Origin: Cladopsammia gracilis
Lineage: Eukaryota; Cnidaria; Anthozoa; Scleractinia; Dendrophylliidae
DNA length: 64,000 nt
Direction: 5' to 3'
NCBI GenBank assembly: GCA_022457155.1
Contig: JAJGOT010000196.1
Span: 868,001 to 932,000 of the forward strand
A program made the position numbers and the translations under genes. Positions 36,420 through 45,042 of the stretch are shown here, one piece after another (within the stretch, counting starts at the first letter, position 1; the number at the start of each line of letters is the position of its first letter). The notes beneath the pieces are model-generated. The model worked only from the letters and a program-made list of their open reading frames with translations, searched no databases and was not told the DNA's origin.

Positions 36420-36462
36420 GTTGTTATAATTACATATTTATTTCCTTAAGACCATTTTTTTC

Positions 36463-36894
36463 CTACCTACAATCCTTGCAACAGCGCTTGTTTTTCCCAT
36501 GAACGCAGATACCGTTTCCACCGCATTCTTTGCAAGAATATTTTACACGGCTGTGTTCACAAATCTGCTTTCCCGAACACTCCTTGCAATAGTATTTGTT
36601 GTTCCAGTGAATACAGATTCCGTTTCCACCGCAATCTTTACAAACATGCCGTTGTCTACCATGTTCGCAAATCCTTGATCCCGAACACTCCTTACAACTG
36701 TATTTATTTTTACCGTGTGGGCAAAACTGTATTGCGGCTTTAGGCGGCTTCGTGGGTTCTTGTCGTTCAACAGCTTGCAAAGCTTCGATCAGTTCGACTT
36801 TCCGCATCAGATGCCATCCTTTAATTTTCTGCTTTTTTGCCATAGCTTTGAGATCTTTTACAGTTACTTTAGGTTTCGATTCTTGCTTTTCCAT
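36463..36894 (-). CDS. SAP-like plus CxH/CxxC zinc-repeat protein
   Basis: A 143-residue protein. Residues 10-42 form a Rho-N/SAP-like helix-extended-helix (VKDLKAMAKK...VELIEAL), a fold that usually binds nucleic acid. Residues 55-143 hold five repeats of about 18 residues of the type ICxHGxxKxxCKxCGG, each offering Cys, His, Cys, Cys as zinc ligands. The third repeat has HW instead of HG, and all ligands are kept in the five. It is intact from ATG to stop. Similar CxHG...CKxC repeats are common in algal and giant-virus proteins. A DNA- or RNA-binding role is likely, but no partner can be named. Confidence 0.75.
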   Translation of the reverse strand: MEKQESKPKVTVKDLKAMAKKQKIKGWHLMRKVELIEALQAVERQEPTKPPKAAIQFCPHGKNKYSCKECSGSRICEHGRQRHVCKDCGGNGICIHWNNKYYCKECSGKQICEHSRVKYSCKECGGNGICVHGKNKRCCKDCR

Positions 36895-37161
36895 TCTTCT
36901 ATTAAGTACTTTTAATTTTTAAGACCAAATTTTTGATTAACAAGCGCTTTCGAGTCGTTTGTTTATCACGACGTTTCTGAGAAATCGGTCTTAATTTATT
37001 CATCTTTTCCGAGAATTGCAGCGTATTAGCATACGTGTTCATCGATGTGTGAAACCTTCTAAAGTGCATGCGCAGCCAGTCAAATTCATAGCGTGACACT
37101 TTACATGTACCACATGTGTGAGCGCGATAACTTCTACCTATATAAAAGACCTTTTCGAACC

Positions 37162-37169
37162 ATATATAA
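37162..37169 (+). promoter_or_regulatory. TATA-like box upstream of structured RNA
   Basis: ATATATAA lies about 30 nt before the G run that opens the structured RNA, the spacing of a TATA box from a Pol II or type 3 Pol III start. Another TATA-like box, TATATAAAAG, lies at 37,139-37,148. I did not identify a proximal sequence element. Confidence 0.35.
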
Positions 37170-37197
37170 TGTTAAGTCTGTAATTCGGTAGAACTCA

Positions 37198-37494
37198 GGG
37201 GGGAGACGGTTGGCCACTGTCAGAACCCTGCTTACGGTTCATGCGATGTCAGACCCACGGGGTAGTAGTGTAGTTGAGTCAGTTGACTACGCTCTGGTGA
37301 ACCAGCCTCGGCCCAACTGATAACAGGGGGGTGCTCAAAGATCTCTTCGGAGAACTTAACATCACCCAGAAGTATAAAATGGGTGACAACCGCTTTGTCA
37401 GCGGGAAAAGTCCTCACTTCGGTGAGGCAAAAGTCCTCACTTCGGTGAGGCACAGAAACAGCCAACCGAGCACCCCCCGACCAGGGTTTTGCAA
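37198..37494 (+). ncRNA. Candidate structured non-coding RNA in the Polinton
   Basis: About 297 nt in a gap between two minus-strand genes. Outer helix: G6 at 37,198-37,203 with C6 at 37,473-37,478, then CGGTTGGC (37,207-37,214) with GCCAACCG (37,461-37,468). Inner hairpins: GAACC/GGTTC (37,223/37,236), ACCC/GGGT (37,253/37,260), TCAGTTG/CAACTGA (37,279/37,314) enclosing CTGGT/ACCAG, TCTC-UUCG-GAGA (37,342), TCACCCA/TGGGTGA (37,362/37,380), CCGCT/AGCGG (37,390/37,400), and CCTCAC-UUCG-GTGAGG twice (37,412 and 37,435). In addition GGGGGGTGCTC (37,326-37,336) pairs perfectly with 37,468-37,478, which could form a pseudoknot or a switch. It is more GC-rich than the AT-rich provirus around it. 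No family was recognised. Confidence 0.7.
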
Positions 37495-37500
37495 TTTTTT
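37495..37500 (+). terminator. T6 tract, possible Pol III terminator
   Basis: Six T residues follow the closing helix of the structured RNA by about 16 nt. Runs of four or more T on the coding strand end Pol III transcription. A shorter T4 lies at 37,487-37,490. This supports plus-strand transcription of the RNA but is only a sequence match. Confidence 0.4.
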
Positions 37501-37548
37501 ATAAAGTGTCACGCAACTGTCACGCGTGACAAGTCACGCAACTCGTGG

Positions 37549-38040
37549 TCATACTATGAACTTTTTCTCGTATCTTTTTTCAATTCGGCTATTTATTGTT
37601 GGACAAAGATCAATTATAACATCATCAATCAACCTCATATCGCTCACAAACAAATCGTGGTTAAAATGTTTTCCTCGCAGACAAGAACGTAAGTCAACCA
37701 AAACTTTCTGATATGTTGTATGTGCGAATTTACTCATTTCAATCCTTCGATTATAATTTTTATAATCGGTGAATGTTTTTATTAACAAACCTGCGCCGGA
37801 GATAACCCCTAGTATAACAGGGTTTAGTGTAACTCCGCCGGCGATTGTGCCGACTGTGATAAGAGATGAACTACTCAATTTACAGAATAGATTCATCCGT
37901 TTGAGACGTTTAAAAGTCTTTTTGTAACACCACCACTTCTTGTGATAAAATCTGTAAAGAGCCTTAATCTCCGATAATCTCGTCTCATCGATCGAAGTAT
38001 CGATGTGATTAAATGTGAAAATATCTTGTTTGTGTTTCAT
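37549..38040 (-). CDS. Polinton membrane-hairpin protein of unknown function
   Basis: An intact 163-residue protein. Residues 1-50 are charged and helical (YRFYHKKWWCYKKTFKRLKR). Residues 55-90 form a long Gly/Val/Ile-rich hydrophobic stretch (ITVGTIAGGVTLNPVILGVI) that could be one or two membrane segments with a central NP turn. The C-terminal half is helical with scattered Cys. Proteins with this layout are frequent accessory proteins of invertebrate Polintons (from memory). It may be a virion or host-membrane protein; no enzymatic motif is visible. Confidence 0.6.
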   Translation of the reverse strand: MKHKQDIFTFNHIDTSIDETRLSEIKALYRFYHKKWWCYKKTFKRLKRMNLFCKLSSSSLITVGTIAGGVTLNPVILGVISGAGLLIKTFTDYKNYNRRIEMSKFAHTTYQKVLVDLRSCLRGKHFNHDLFVSDMRLIDDVIIDLCPTINSRIEKRYEKKFIV

Positions 38041-38202
38041 ATTTTAAAATTTTATTATTATAATTTTAAACATAAAATGATTGCAAGCGTTTTCTTTCTT
38101 GTCTCTTTTATAAATGAACAATTTAATTTAAATTTATCTCCCAAATGGCTCAAGGAAACTCGAGAGATCGCTAGAGAGGTCGTAGAAGCGTTTGAACACA
38201 CT

Positions 38203-38257
38203 ACACACTAGTGTGTGAAAGATCATCTAATTTATTATACGTAGCGTATAATAAATT
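38203..38257. terminator. Palindrome and hairpin between minus-strand genes
   Basis: ACACACTAGTGTGT (38,203-38,216) is a perfect 14-bp palindrome. It is followed by a hairpin with 13-bp arms AATTTATTATACG (38,229-38,241) and CGTATAATAAATT (38,245-38,257) around TAG. It sits just after the stop of the minus-strand gene at 38,272-38,634, where it could stop or process transcripts, and upstream of the membrane-hairpin gene. Confidence 0.5.
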
Positions 38258-38271
38258 TAAATTGATTGTAT

Positions 38272-38634
38272 TTACTCTTCATCATCTTCAGATGAAGACC
38301 AGTCAGACTCTTCATCTGTCCACCACTCAACAGGTTCAACAGGTAGCTTGTTAATAGAACGTAAAAGGCAGCGTTGTATTTTAATGTAGGTTATCAACTC
38401 CGTTTTCCACGCGTCTTTGATATCTTCCTCTTTCGCACCATATATCAGTGATATTTTCATTAGTTGTTCATATGATAATGATCCAAGATGTTTGCTTGGA
38501 ACCTGAAGTAACTTTCTTAGATATTTTGGATATTCCGTTTGCGATTCACTACTTGTGACCGTGACCTGAAGTACTTTTATCTTTTCTGGATGTTCCGTTT
38601 GCGATTCACCACTTGTGTTTGTGTTTTCCTCCAT
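38272..38634 (-). CDS. Small acidic Polinton protein
   Basis: An intact 120-residue protein with a Ser/Thr/Glu-rich N-terminus in which a SESQTEYP-like phrase is duplicated, a helical middle (LSYEQLMKISLIYGAKEEDIKDAW) and a strongly acidic end (DEESDWSSSEDDEE). The ATG is preceded on its own strand by TTTCTTATATATAAAATAAG, the same promoter-like motif found before two plus-strand genes. I do not recognise a family. The acidic tail suggests binding to basic proteins or DNA mimicry, but that is speculation. Confidence 0.55.
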   Translation of the reverse strand: MEENTNTSGESQTEHPEKIKVLQVTVTSSESQTEYPKYLRKLLQVPSKHLGSLSYEQLMKISLIYGAKEEDIKDAWKTELITYIKIQRCLLRSINKLPVEPVEWWTDEESDWSSSEDDEE

Positions 38635-38686
38635 TGTCTTATTTTATATATAAGAAATATTTCTTTAATTCCATTTTTTATAATTT

Positions 38687-40494
38687 TTATGTCGTCTCAA
38701 GCCACAGACTTACCAAACATTTATCGATGGTAGTGCCCTGTAAACTTTTTACTCTCACACTAAATTCATCACTTTTTAACAGAGCGATATCGCTAGTCAA
38801 GTGACAGACCTGTTTCTTACCACCTTCTCCCCTTCCTACTATATTATTTATCAACACGGCAATAGGAGGGTATGTTTCGAGCGTATCGAGAATGTTAACG
38901 CAACATTTTACTATTTTACACTTAACCGGAACCATAACTTCTGGCTCTCCTGAAAATAGAGCAAACATCTGATTCGCAGTTCTCTTGTAAAGACCGTTAA
39001 TTACAAACGCACCACCGCTGGGACTTGGTGAATTGATAATTGAGCAATTGTTCATATCCAGATCGGTCTGCATAACCATTTTCCTACCCTCCAAAATATA
39101 AGGAGTATCGTAAACACTGGCCGGTACATCAGAGCGGTGTCCTTTTATTCCGTAAATTACAAGGTAAGCTTGAGCTTGCGAAGGCGATGTTGGCGAGCCG
39201 CTACATTTTAAATCGACCATAATATATTCCGGCGGTGAAATATGCCACTTATTTAAATTGATAATGCTTCTAGCGTAATTCGTAAAGTTTTTTGTCGATT
39301 GTTTATTTATATTGATAGAAGTCGATTCAACATCGACGCTGACACCTCTCATCGTAGGCGGGATAAATTCAATACAAACGGTATATTCACCTTCTGGTAA
39401 TTTATACATATTAAAACCGATTCTTGAGGCGTAGCTATTTAACGGGTGTTTGTGCAATAAAAGACTGTAGACTTTTTTGTTTAACGTAGCGGCGACTCCA
39501 CCAAATCGACTATACCGGTGACGGTTATATCATGTTCGGAAGAGCCTTCGTCAACATTTTCCATTAGGTACCTAAAATCATCTTTCAAATTTGTCGAGGT
39601 GGTGATATGCGATTCGTCAACATATTTTTTGAGCTTTTCTTCTAATTCTATCGTGTGAATTACCACATTCCCTATCTTGAGATCAAGATTTTTATCAGCA
39701 CCATCAACATAAGATTTATTACATGCGTCGGAACTATTTTGCGGATCTTCTAAATTTATAATCTTATGGTTTGACATATCGAAATCTTCACTGGGCGGAT
39801 TACTCAATTTACCGGCGATCAGTTGATCCACGTATCTTTTATTGGCCCCTTGGTCGGCAACCGTCGGGTCCTTTACATTATAAACCGTATTGTTTCCCAT
39901 ATCCAAACTAGTTTCCATCGGAAACGTCTCTTTGCGAGATAAGAAAATATTCCTAACATCGTTGTAAGAGACAAGATTGTTATAATTTGCCCCTAAATCG
40001 TGATAAGTCTGTTGTTTCGATTGGACAACATTGAAACGTTCTTTCAGATCGATATTTTTCACGACCTCATGCGTTGGTTCAGGAGCGTTAGAATGAAATT
40101 TTTTCAGAGTTACCATATTGACAGCGCATAAATCGTTATCTTCCTCCGTGTCCATGTTTGTGATTAGTTTTCTGTTCATATCGATCTCTCCGGGAAGAAT
40201 CAATCTTTTTCATCGAAGATCTAAATCACCGGTCATATGAGTCGATCCATCAACAAGAATAACATCTGTCGGATTTGGTTTTGTTGATAGCGCATTTTCC
40301 ATCTGATGTTTTGTTATCGCATCATCATTATCAACTCCTTCACCAACATTTACAAGACGTTTTTGTTGAATATCGTCATTGTTATTGACATCTAATTTCA
40401 AACCGGTTCCTTGTTGTACTTGTTGATTAAAATTTTTTATATATTCAGATATTTCATAATTAGTGAATCTTCTGATATTATTAAAAATACCCAT
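38687..40494 (-). pseudogene. Phage tail-like fibre/attachment protein, broken in three
   Basis: Three adjacent minus-strand pieces (40,494-40,210; 40,203-39,481; 39,457-38,687) look like one fibre gene of about 600 codons. The first two share a frame and are separated only by TGA at 40,210-40,212; a frameshift lies between 39,481 and 39,457. The shaft has repeats of the phage tail-fibre type, such as LDMGNNTVYNVKDP...ANKRYVD and FDMSNHKIINLEDP...CNKSYVD. The last 256 codons form a beta-rich, Cys-containing head with a SAQA-like Ser/Pro stretch. Such proteins usually form trimers at virion vertices and bind host cells. The start MGIFNNIRRFTN is probably the capsid anchor. Confidence 0.7.
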
Positions 40495-40525
40495 ACTCTG
40501 TTATTTTATACGAAGTTATAATTTT

Positions 40526-41161
40526 TTAAAAAGTCTCATCAAAGTTTTTAGTAACACTTTTCTTTTCTTTGTCTAAAAATAAGAATTCATATGGACCAAG
40601 TTTATCAAAAAGAACCGGATCTATTAGATTTTCTTGCGCAATCAGATTTAAATGTTTTTTAGTCGTTGGTGGATATAAAATCATGTGGGAACAGTTCTGT
40701 CGGAGTTTTTGGGGAACATCGTAGTAGGACTGGGATAGATAGATCGGGGAAATTTTATGATGTCGACCATCTGTATAATGATTGGCAATTTTGTTTTGAA
40801 CTGCTTGGGGAGCGTTAATAAGATCATCAAAAACCACCACTTTTCTATTATCGATCGGATAGTCTGTTGTGTCCATAATATCATCTTCTCCAAGAAGTTC
40901 TAAAATATCATATCCAACTCTTTGACTAGCGTTTTCCATTAATTTTTGCAAGTCTTGAATTTTATCCTGATGTTGATTTGGTGAGTATAGATAAATCTTA
41001 TCATAAAAAATTAGCGGCTTTCTAAGAATATGCATTAAGGTGTTTGTTTTTCCACATCGAGTTTGACCTGTTATTAACATACGAAAATCTTCATTAAGAA
41101 AATCATTCAGTGAACGATTATTATCGTTATTTTTTATTACATCATAATTTGGTATTTTCAT
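40526..41161 (-). CDS. FtsK/A32-type genome-packaging ATPase
   Basis: An intact 211-residue P-loop ATPase of the HerA-FtsK class, as used by Polintons, adintoviruses and giant viruses to pump DNA into capsids. Walker A is ITGQTRCGKTN (about residues 30-40), Walker B is KVVVFDDL (about 107-114), and the family motif LSQSYYDVP follows with its sensor Gln. The size is typical of the compact Polinton enzyme. It is the first gene of the minus-strand block, diverging from the coiled-coil structural protein across an AT-rich promoter of about 120 bp. Confidence 0.92.
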   Translation of the reverse strand: MKIPNYDVIKNNDNNRSLNDFLNEDFRMLITGQTRCGKTNTLMHILRKPLIFYDKIYLYSPNQHQDKIQDLQKLMENASQRVGYDILELLGEDDIMDTTDYPIDNRKVVVFDDLINAPQAVQNKIANHYTDGRHHKISPIYLSQSYYDVPQKLRQNCSHMILYPPTTKKHLNLIAQENLIDPVLFDKLGPYEFLFLDKEKKSVTKNFDETF

Positions 41162-41280
41162 ATTCTTTATTTAATAAGGTTGATAAACATTTTAAACTTA
41201 AATGATTATTTTACAGATATTTTAAAATAACTTAAATGTTTATTCTACAGATAAATTAAAATAATCTACTTTAATAAATT
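41162..41280. promoter_or_regulatory. Divergent promoter region
   Basis: 119 bp of AT-rich sequence separate the ATPase start (minus) from the first plus-strand ATG at 41,281. A near-repeat (TTAAACTTAAATGATTATTTTACAGATA, followed by TAACTTAAATGTTTATTCTACAGATA) occurs at about 41,195 and 41,229. Direct repeats in a divergent promoter suggest a shared regulatory site; no factor can be named. Confidence 0.45.
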
Positions 41281-42459
41281 ATGGATATTGATAAGATTAA
41301 AAAATATGCAGATTCAGAATTTGAAGGCTTTAAAATTGCTAAAGCAGTTACTGAAGTAAAGAATGAGGTTAAAAATAAATAACAAGTTCGCGATGTTGCG
41401 ATGAATGATTATTTTAAAACTCTGAGAGAACCTCTAATTGAACAACAGAAAAAAACAGATGAAAAACAGGACAAAGTAATTCAGCAATTAAAAGAAAATC
41501 AATTGGCTTTGACCAGCGGTTTCAAAGATTTGGTTGAAACCAATAAAGATATTTTAACATTGAATAAAGAATTACCATTTCCTGGTGACCAACCACCTAT
41601 ACCTGCAATGCCTCAACCATCAACGGATGCATTGGCTAAAATAATAACTGCTGAACCAAATAAGATGTTCACAGAAAGCGAATTAGAATTTTTAAAAGAA
41701 ACTTTTCATGAACCTAATGAGCTACTTGTAATGGATGAAGAACAACTTGTTGCAACTTATAATGAAGCTAAAGATGAAAACAAAAGTATCGGAATAAAAA
41801 TAGGTGGTTTGAAAAGGAGAAAACCGAAGACAGAAGAAGATAAACAAAAACTCGATTATGATCTGAAAATATATGAAAGAACAAGAGATATATTAGACAG
41901 ATATTTAACAACGATTAAGAATGTAAAAATTTTACCGCAATATACAAAACAAAAACAAGGTGAAGGGGTACGCAAGTACAAACGACCAAGACGAAATGCT
42001 TATAAAATTCAAAAAAATAATCAATATGGAGGACTATTGATCGACATACCTAAGTTAATGAACGATCTGAAATTAAACGCTTATCGTGGTGGAAAATTAA
42101 TTTATCAAGCTGATGCTGATAAATCTCTGATTAATTTACTAACAAAAAGATATAATCCTAAAACAAAATATAGTATGAACGCTATAAAAGTTTTTAATGA
42201 TTTAAATATGTTGAGTAATCTACCTCCTCATAAATCATCTGGTAAATCAAAGTTTACTGGGGTCGGTTCAAGTATAGTTTATTATAATGAACCAAACCAA
42301 TTGGCAGATAGAATGAAGATAATAATCGGTTCAATGGCTGCTGGTAATAATTCTCCCGTTTTGAAAAATGATTTATCGCAAATAAATGATGAATTGTTAA
42401 GAATAGGAGCAATAGATAAAACAATTCATGAAAAATTATATAAAAAATATTTAATGTAA
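41281..42459 (+). CDS. Coiled-coil/basic Polinton structural protein, with early stop
   Basis: The longest clean frame starts at ATG 41,401 (352 residues). An in-frame ATG at 41,281 begins 33 further codons (MDIDKIKKYADSEF) that end at TAA 41,380-41,382 in the same frame, so the gene probably started there and the TAA is a nonsense mutation. Residues 10-60 of the long frame are a predicted coiled coil. A Pro-rich linker (PFPGDQPPIP) follows, then a basic region (GGLKRRKPK; KYKRPRRNAYK) and a C-terminal domain containing YGGLLIDIPKL. I take it as a virion or core protein common in invertebrate Polintons; its function is unknown. Confidence 0.65.
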
Positions 42460-42472
42460 ATAACAACTACGT

Positions 42473-43234
42473 ATGAATGTTAACAGAACATTAGTTTTCA
42501 AATCTATAGATGCAAGAAAACAAAATCCAGATAATAAACCAGGAAATTTTACTGTAAGGTTTACTCCTGAGTTGAGATTGGACGATAATAAAGAATGTTA
42601 TTTAGCATTGGATCATCTTAGTATGACTGCGAGTTGGCACAACATTCGCCCTGAATATAATAACGACAAACTAAAAATATCAAAAGATAAAGGTAAAACA
42701 TATGAAATGATTATTTTTCCATCAGGGATTTACGATTACGAAGATATAAATGATGTTATCCACAAAACAATTGGAAAAATACCCAACACGGATGAATATG
42801 GAATTAGCGTATTATTTAATCTTACAACTTACAAGGTATTTATTCAACTAAATGAAAATTATCGCATCGATTTTAGTTCGAGTGGAAATTTTAATATTTT
42901 ACTCGGATTCGATTCGAAAGTTTTAACGAGCAGCGGTTATGGGAAAAATTTCCCTAATATCAGTAACAGCGTCGATAATCTTTACCTAAAATGTAGTTTG
43001 TTGAGCGATTCGATCGTTTCAGGAAAGCGAAGCAATACTTTATTCACATTCTCAACAAATACAAAAACAAGGTCTTTACCTTTTGAAATCTACCCAAGAG
43101 TGAATTATTTGTGGCATAAGATAAATAAAAAAGATATATCTGAAGTAACATTTTACTTAACTGATGATGAAGATAGAAAAGTTGATCTGAATGATATCGA
43201 TATTTCCATAACTGTGGTATTAAAAGAAGTATAA
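42473..43234 (+). CDS. Minor capsid (penton-like) protein
   Basis: An intact 253-residue beta-rich protein. The opening (LVFKSIDAR...NNKPGNFTVRF...L.LD...ECYLALDHLSM) has the layout of the Polinton minor capsid/penton single-jelly-roll proteins, which occupy the fivefold vertices. It ends with a conserved beta segment (DLNDIDISITVVL). It lies 13 bp after the preceding gene and just upstream of the small amphipathic protein and major capsid, the usual structural-gene cluster. Assignment rests on pattern and position, so medium-high confidence. Confidence 0.75.
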   Translation: MNVNRTLVFKSIDARKQNPDNKPGNFTVRFTPELRLDDNKECYLALDHLSMTASWHNIRPEYNNDKLKISKDKGKTYEMIIFPSGIYDYEDINDVIHKTIGKIPNTDEYGISVLFNLTTYKVFIQLNENYRIDFSSSGNFNILLGFDSKVLTSSGYGKNFPNISNSVDNLYLKCSLLSDSIVSGKRSNTLFTFSTNTKTRSLPFEIYPRVNYLWHKINKKDISEVTFYLTDDEDRKVDLNDIDISITVVLKEV

Positions 43235-43285
43235 TTTTATTTATATAAATTAAAACAGTTTATATAAATTAAACAATTTATATAA
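43235..43285 (+). promoter_or_regulatory. TATA-rich triple repeat before a small structural gene
   Basis: Three near-identical copies of TTTATATAAATTAAA lie in 51 bp, the last ending at the ATG. This is the clearest promoter-like array in the plus-strand structural block and may drive the small amphipathic protein gene. Confidence 0.45.
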
Positions 43286-43669
43286 ATGGAAGAACAAAGA
43301 AGGATTAGAAACTTTGATACAGGAGAAATTTCTTATATTAACTCTGTAGATCACTCTGTAGAGTATGGTTCTGGTTTCTTTGACATATTTACAAAAATCG
43401 GTTCCAAATTAACAGGAAAAACAGCGAGTAAATTAGCCAGTAAAGCAGCAGAAAAACTTATTGAAAAAGGCGCTGAAAAGGTTGGAGAAAAAACTGGTGA
43501 AGTTCTTGGTGAAAAAATTTATGACAAGTTTTCATCTAAAGGTAAAAAAGAGCCACCACGAATATCAGGCGAAACAAAAGGAGTTGAAATTATTAAATTT
43601 TTAAAAGAAAAGGAGAAAAAAGAAGACAAATATCAATATATTAGAAACATCGTAAATGATTTGATTTAA
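43286..43669 (+). CDS. Small amphipathic virion protein (adenovirus pVI-like in style)
   Basis: An intact 127-residue protein. After a short head, residues 28-45 read GSGFFDIFTKIGSKLTGK. A run of Ala/Lys/Glu heptads (ASKLASKAAEKLIEKGAEKVGE) follows, forming a long amphipathic helix, then a basic tail. Position directly before the major capsid gene and the amphipathic character recall adenoviral membrane-active cement proteins. No sequence homology can be claimed without a search. Confidence 0.55.
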   Translation: MEEQRRIRNFDTGEISYINSVDHSVEYGSGFFDIFTKIGSKLTGKTASKLASKAAEKLIEKGAEKVGEKTGEVLGEKIYDKFSSKGKKEPPRISGETKGVEIIKFLKEKEKKEDKYQYIRNIVNDLI

Positions 43670-43710
43670 TTTTAAAAAATAATTTCTTCTTATTATAATT
43701 CATAATAAGA

Positions 43711-45009
43711 ATGAGTTTTAGAAATCCAGAATTGGTCAAACGATATGAATACGTGGCCTTCGATTTGGAAACACCGCTAATCGATAATGTCGCAAATGAT
43801 AATAGACAAGTTACGGATAATTTTCGATTCACAGTTGATAATTCATCAGAAGCAAATCCGATCGATTGGTATAATGCATATTTGGAAGTAGATTTCAAAC
43901 TTGTTACACTTGCTGATAGTGCAACCGGTATAACAGCAGGACCAAATAATGGTAATGAAGATTGTACTACAACTAATGGTCATACATTTATAAAACAGAT
44001 ACAAGTTGAATGCAGCGGTATAACAGTTTATAATAACTCAAGAGCTAATGAAACATCAAACGTACTTTCCCTCTTAAAATATACAAAAAGTTATGCAGAT
44101 ACGATCGGTAAAGATCAATTTTTATATTTAGATTCATCCACAGGAACAACAGAAGCACGACCAGCTCAAGCGTTATATAATGAAGGTTTTGCTAGACGAA
44201 AAATTTTAACAGATGCTGCAGCTGTTAACAAAATATCGATTCCTCTAAATTTATACAGTTATTTTGCAGCTTTCAAAAATAATCTTCACCCAAATATCAA
44301 GACAAATCTTCTTATAGAACTTGAAAGCGACAACAATATAATTTTCAGAAAAGGAGCTGCTCCAGATAGTAAAGTAATTCTAACAAAATTAAGATTGTGG
44401 TGTCCAAAAATTATTTTTAATGGATTAGGTATGAAACAATATCTTGAAAATTATTTAAAACCCAAAAAATGGACTTATTTGAGAGAACATACCGCAATAT
44501 TTCAAACAACCTCTATAAATAGCTCCTTTCGAATAAGTACAGGTATTAGGAGACCGAGACATGTTTTCATTTGGGTTGTTCCCGAAGCAAGTTATAGTAA
44601 TCAGGAACAAAATATATTTACTTTCAAAACATTTAGAATTGGAGCAAATAATCGATATTTTTCTAGAGCACATTTGGTAATAAATAATAGCATCCAATAT
44701 CCTCAATTAGAATTGACATCAGATGAGGAGTCAAGACTTTACAGAGCTTTGTTATCCTACAGTTCCGCTTACAATGACTTTTTAAGCGGAACAATAATAG
44801 ACCGAGCAAATTTCAGAAATCTTTTTGGAATTATATACTTTAATCTTAGAAACCAAGAAGAAGACGTAAAAGATGGTGTAGTTTCACTTACTTTTAATTA
44901 TGAATTAAACGGAGCAAATCCAACAAATTATAGATTAAATGCTTTAGTTTTACACGAAAAAGAAATAGAGTTATACACATCATCTGGAAAATTATTAATA
45001 AAAGCGTAA
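43711..45009 (+). CDS. Double-jelly-roll major capsid protein
   Basis: An intact 432-residue protein. The order of motifs fits Polinton/adintovirus major capsids: N-terminal FDLETPL, DNFRFTVDN, a first jelly-roll with DWYNAYLEVDF, a middle NGLGMKQYLENYLKPKKWTYLREHT, and a second jelly-roll with RRPRHVFIWVVPEASYSNQEQN. The C-terminus has SLTFNYELNGANPTNYRLNALVLHEK. The trimer would form the pseudo-hexagonal capsomer. The length is slightly below common members but no domain is missing. It is one of the few undamaged virion genes, with no stop or frameshift. Confidence 0.88.
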   Translation: MSFRNPELVKRYEYVAFDLETPLIDNVANDNRQVTDNFRFTVDNSSEANPIDWYNAYLEVDFKLVTLADSATGITAGPNNGNEDCTTTNGHTFIKQIQVECSGITVYNNSRANETSNVLSLLKYTKSYADTIGKDQFLYLDSSTGTTEARPAQALYNEGFARRKILTDAAAVNKISIPLNLYSYFAAFKNNLHPNIKTNLLIELESDNNIIFRKGAAPDSKVILTKLRLWCPKIIFNGLGMKQYLENYLKPKKWTYLREHTAIFQTTSINSSFRISTGIRRPRHVFIWVVPEASYSNQEQNIFTFKTFRIGANNRYFSRAHLVINNSIQYPQLELTSDEESRLYRALLSYSSAYNDFLSGTIIDRANFRNLFGIIYFNLRNQEEDVKDGVVSLTFNYELNGANPTNYRLNALVLHEKEIELYTSSGKLLIKA

Positions 45010-45042
45010 ATCTAATTAAAATTATATTTTATAAAATAAAAA

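Larger units (their letters stand above)
37091..37514. repeat. 13-bp inverted repeat bracketing the structured RNA
   Basis: GCGTGACACTTTA at 37,091-37,103 is the exact reverse complement of TAAAGTGTCACGC at 37,502-37,514. The two arms frame the structured RNA candidate and its putative promoter. A further perfect 14-bp palindrome, TGTCACGCGTGACA, follows at 37,518-37,531, and GTCACGC occurs three times in 37,508-37,540. Confidence 0.7.

Noticed and set aside
36902..37099. 65-codon basic minus-strand frame
   Set aside because: It starts at GTG, overlaps the inverted repeat upstream of the RNA and shows no domain; too weak to call.
37232..37465. 77-codon minus-strand frame across the structured RNA
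   Set aside because: It has no ATG in good context, and its content repeats because of the duplicated hairpin (SEDFCLTEV, LTEVRTFPAD); structure explains the sequence better.
37198..37500. Group I intron, RNase P RNA, hammerhead or HDV-like ribozyme
   Set aside because: I could not place the conserved core of any of these (paired P3/P7 core, RNase P conserved regions, CTGATGA...GAAA, nested double pseudoknot). A covariance search would be decisive.
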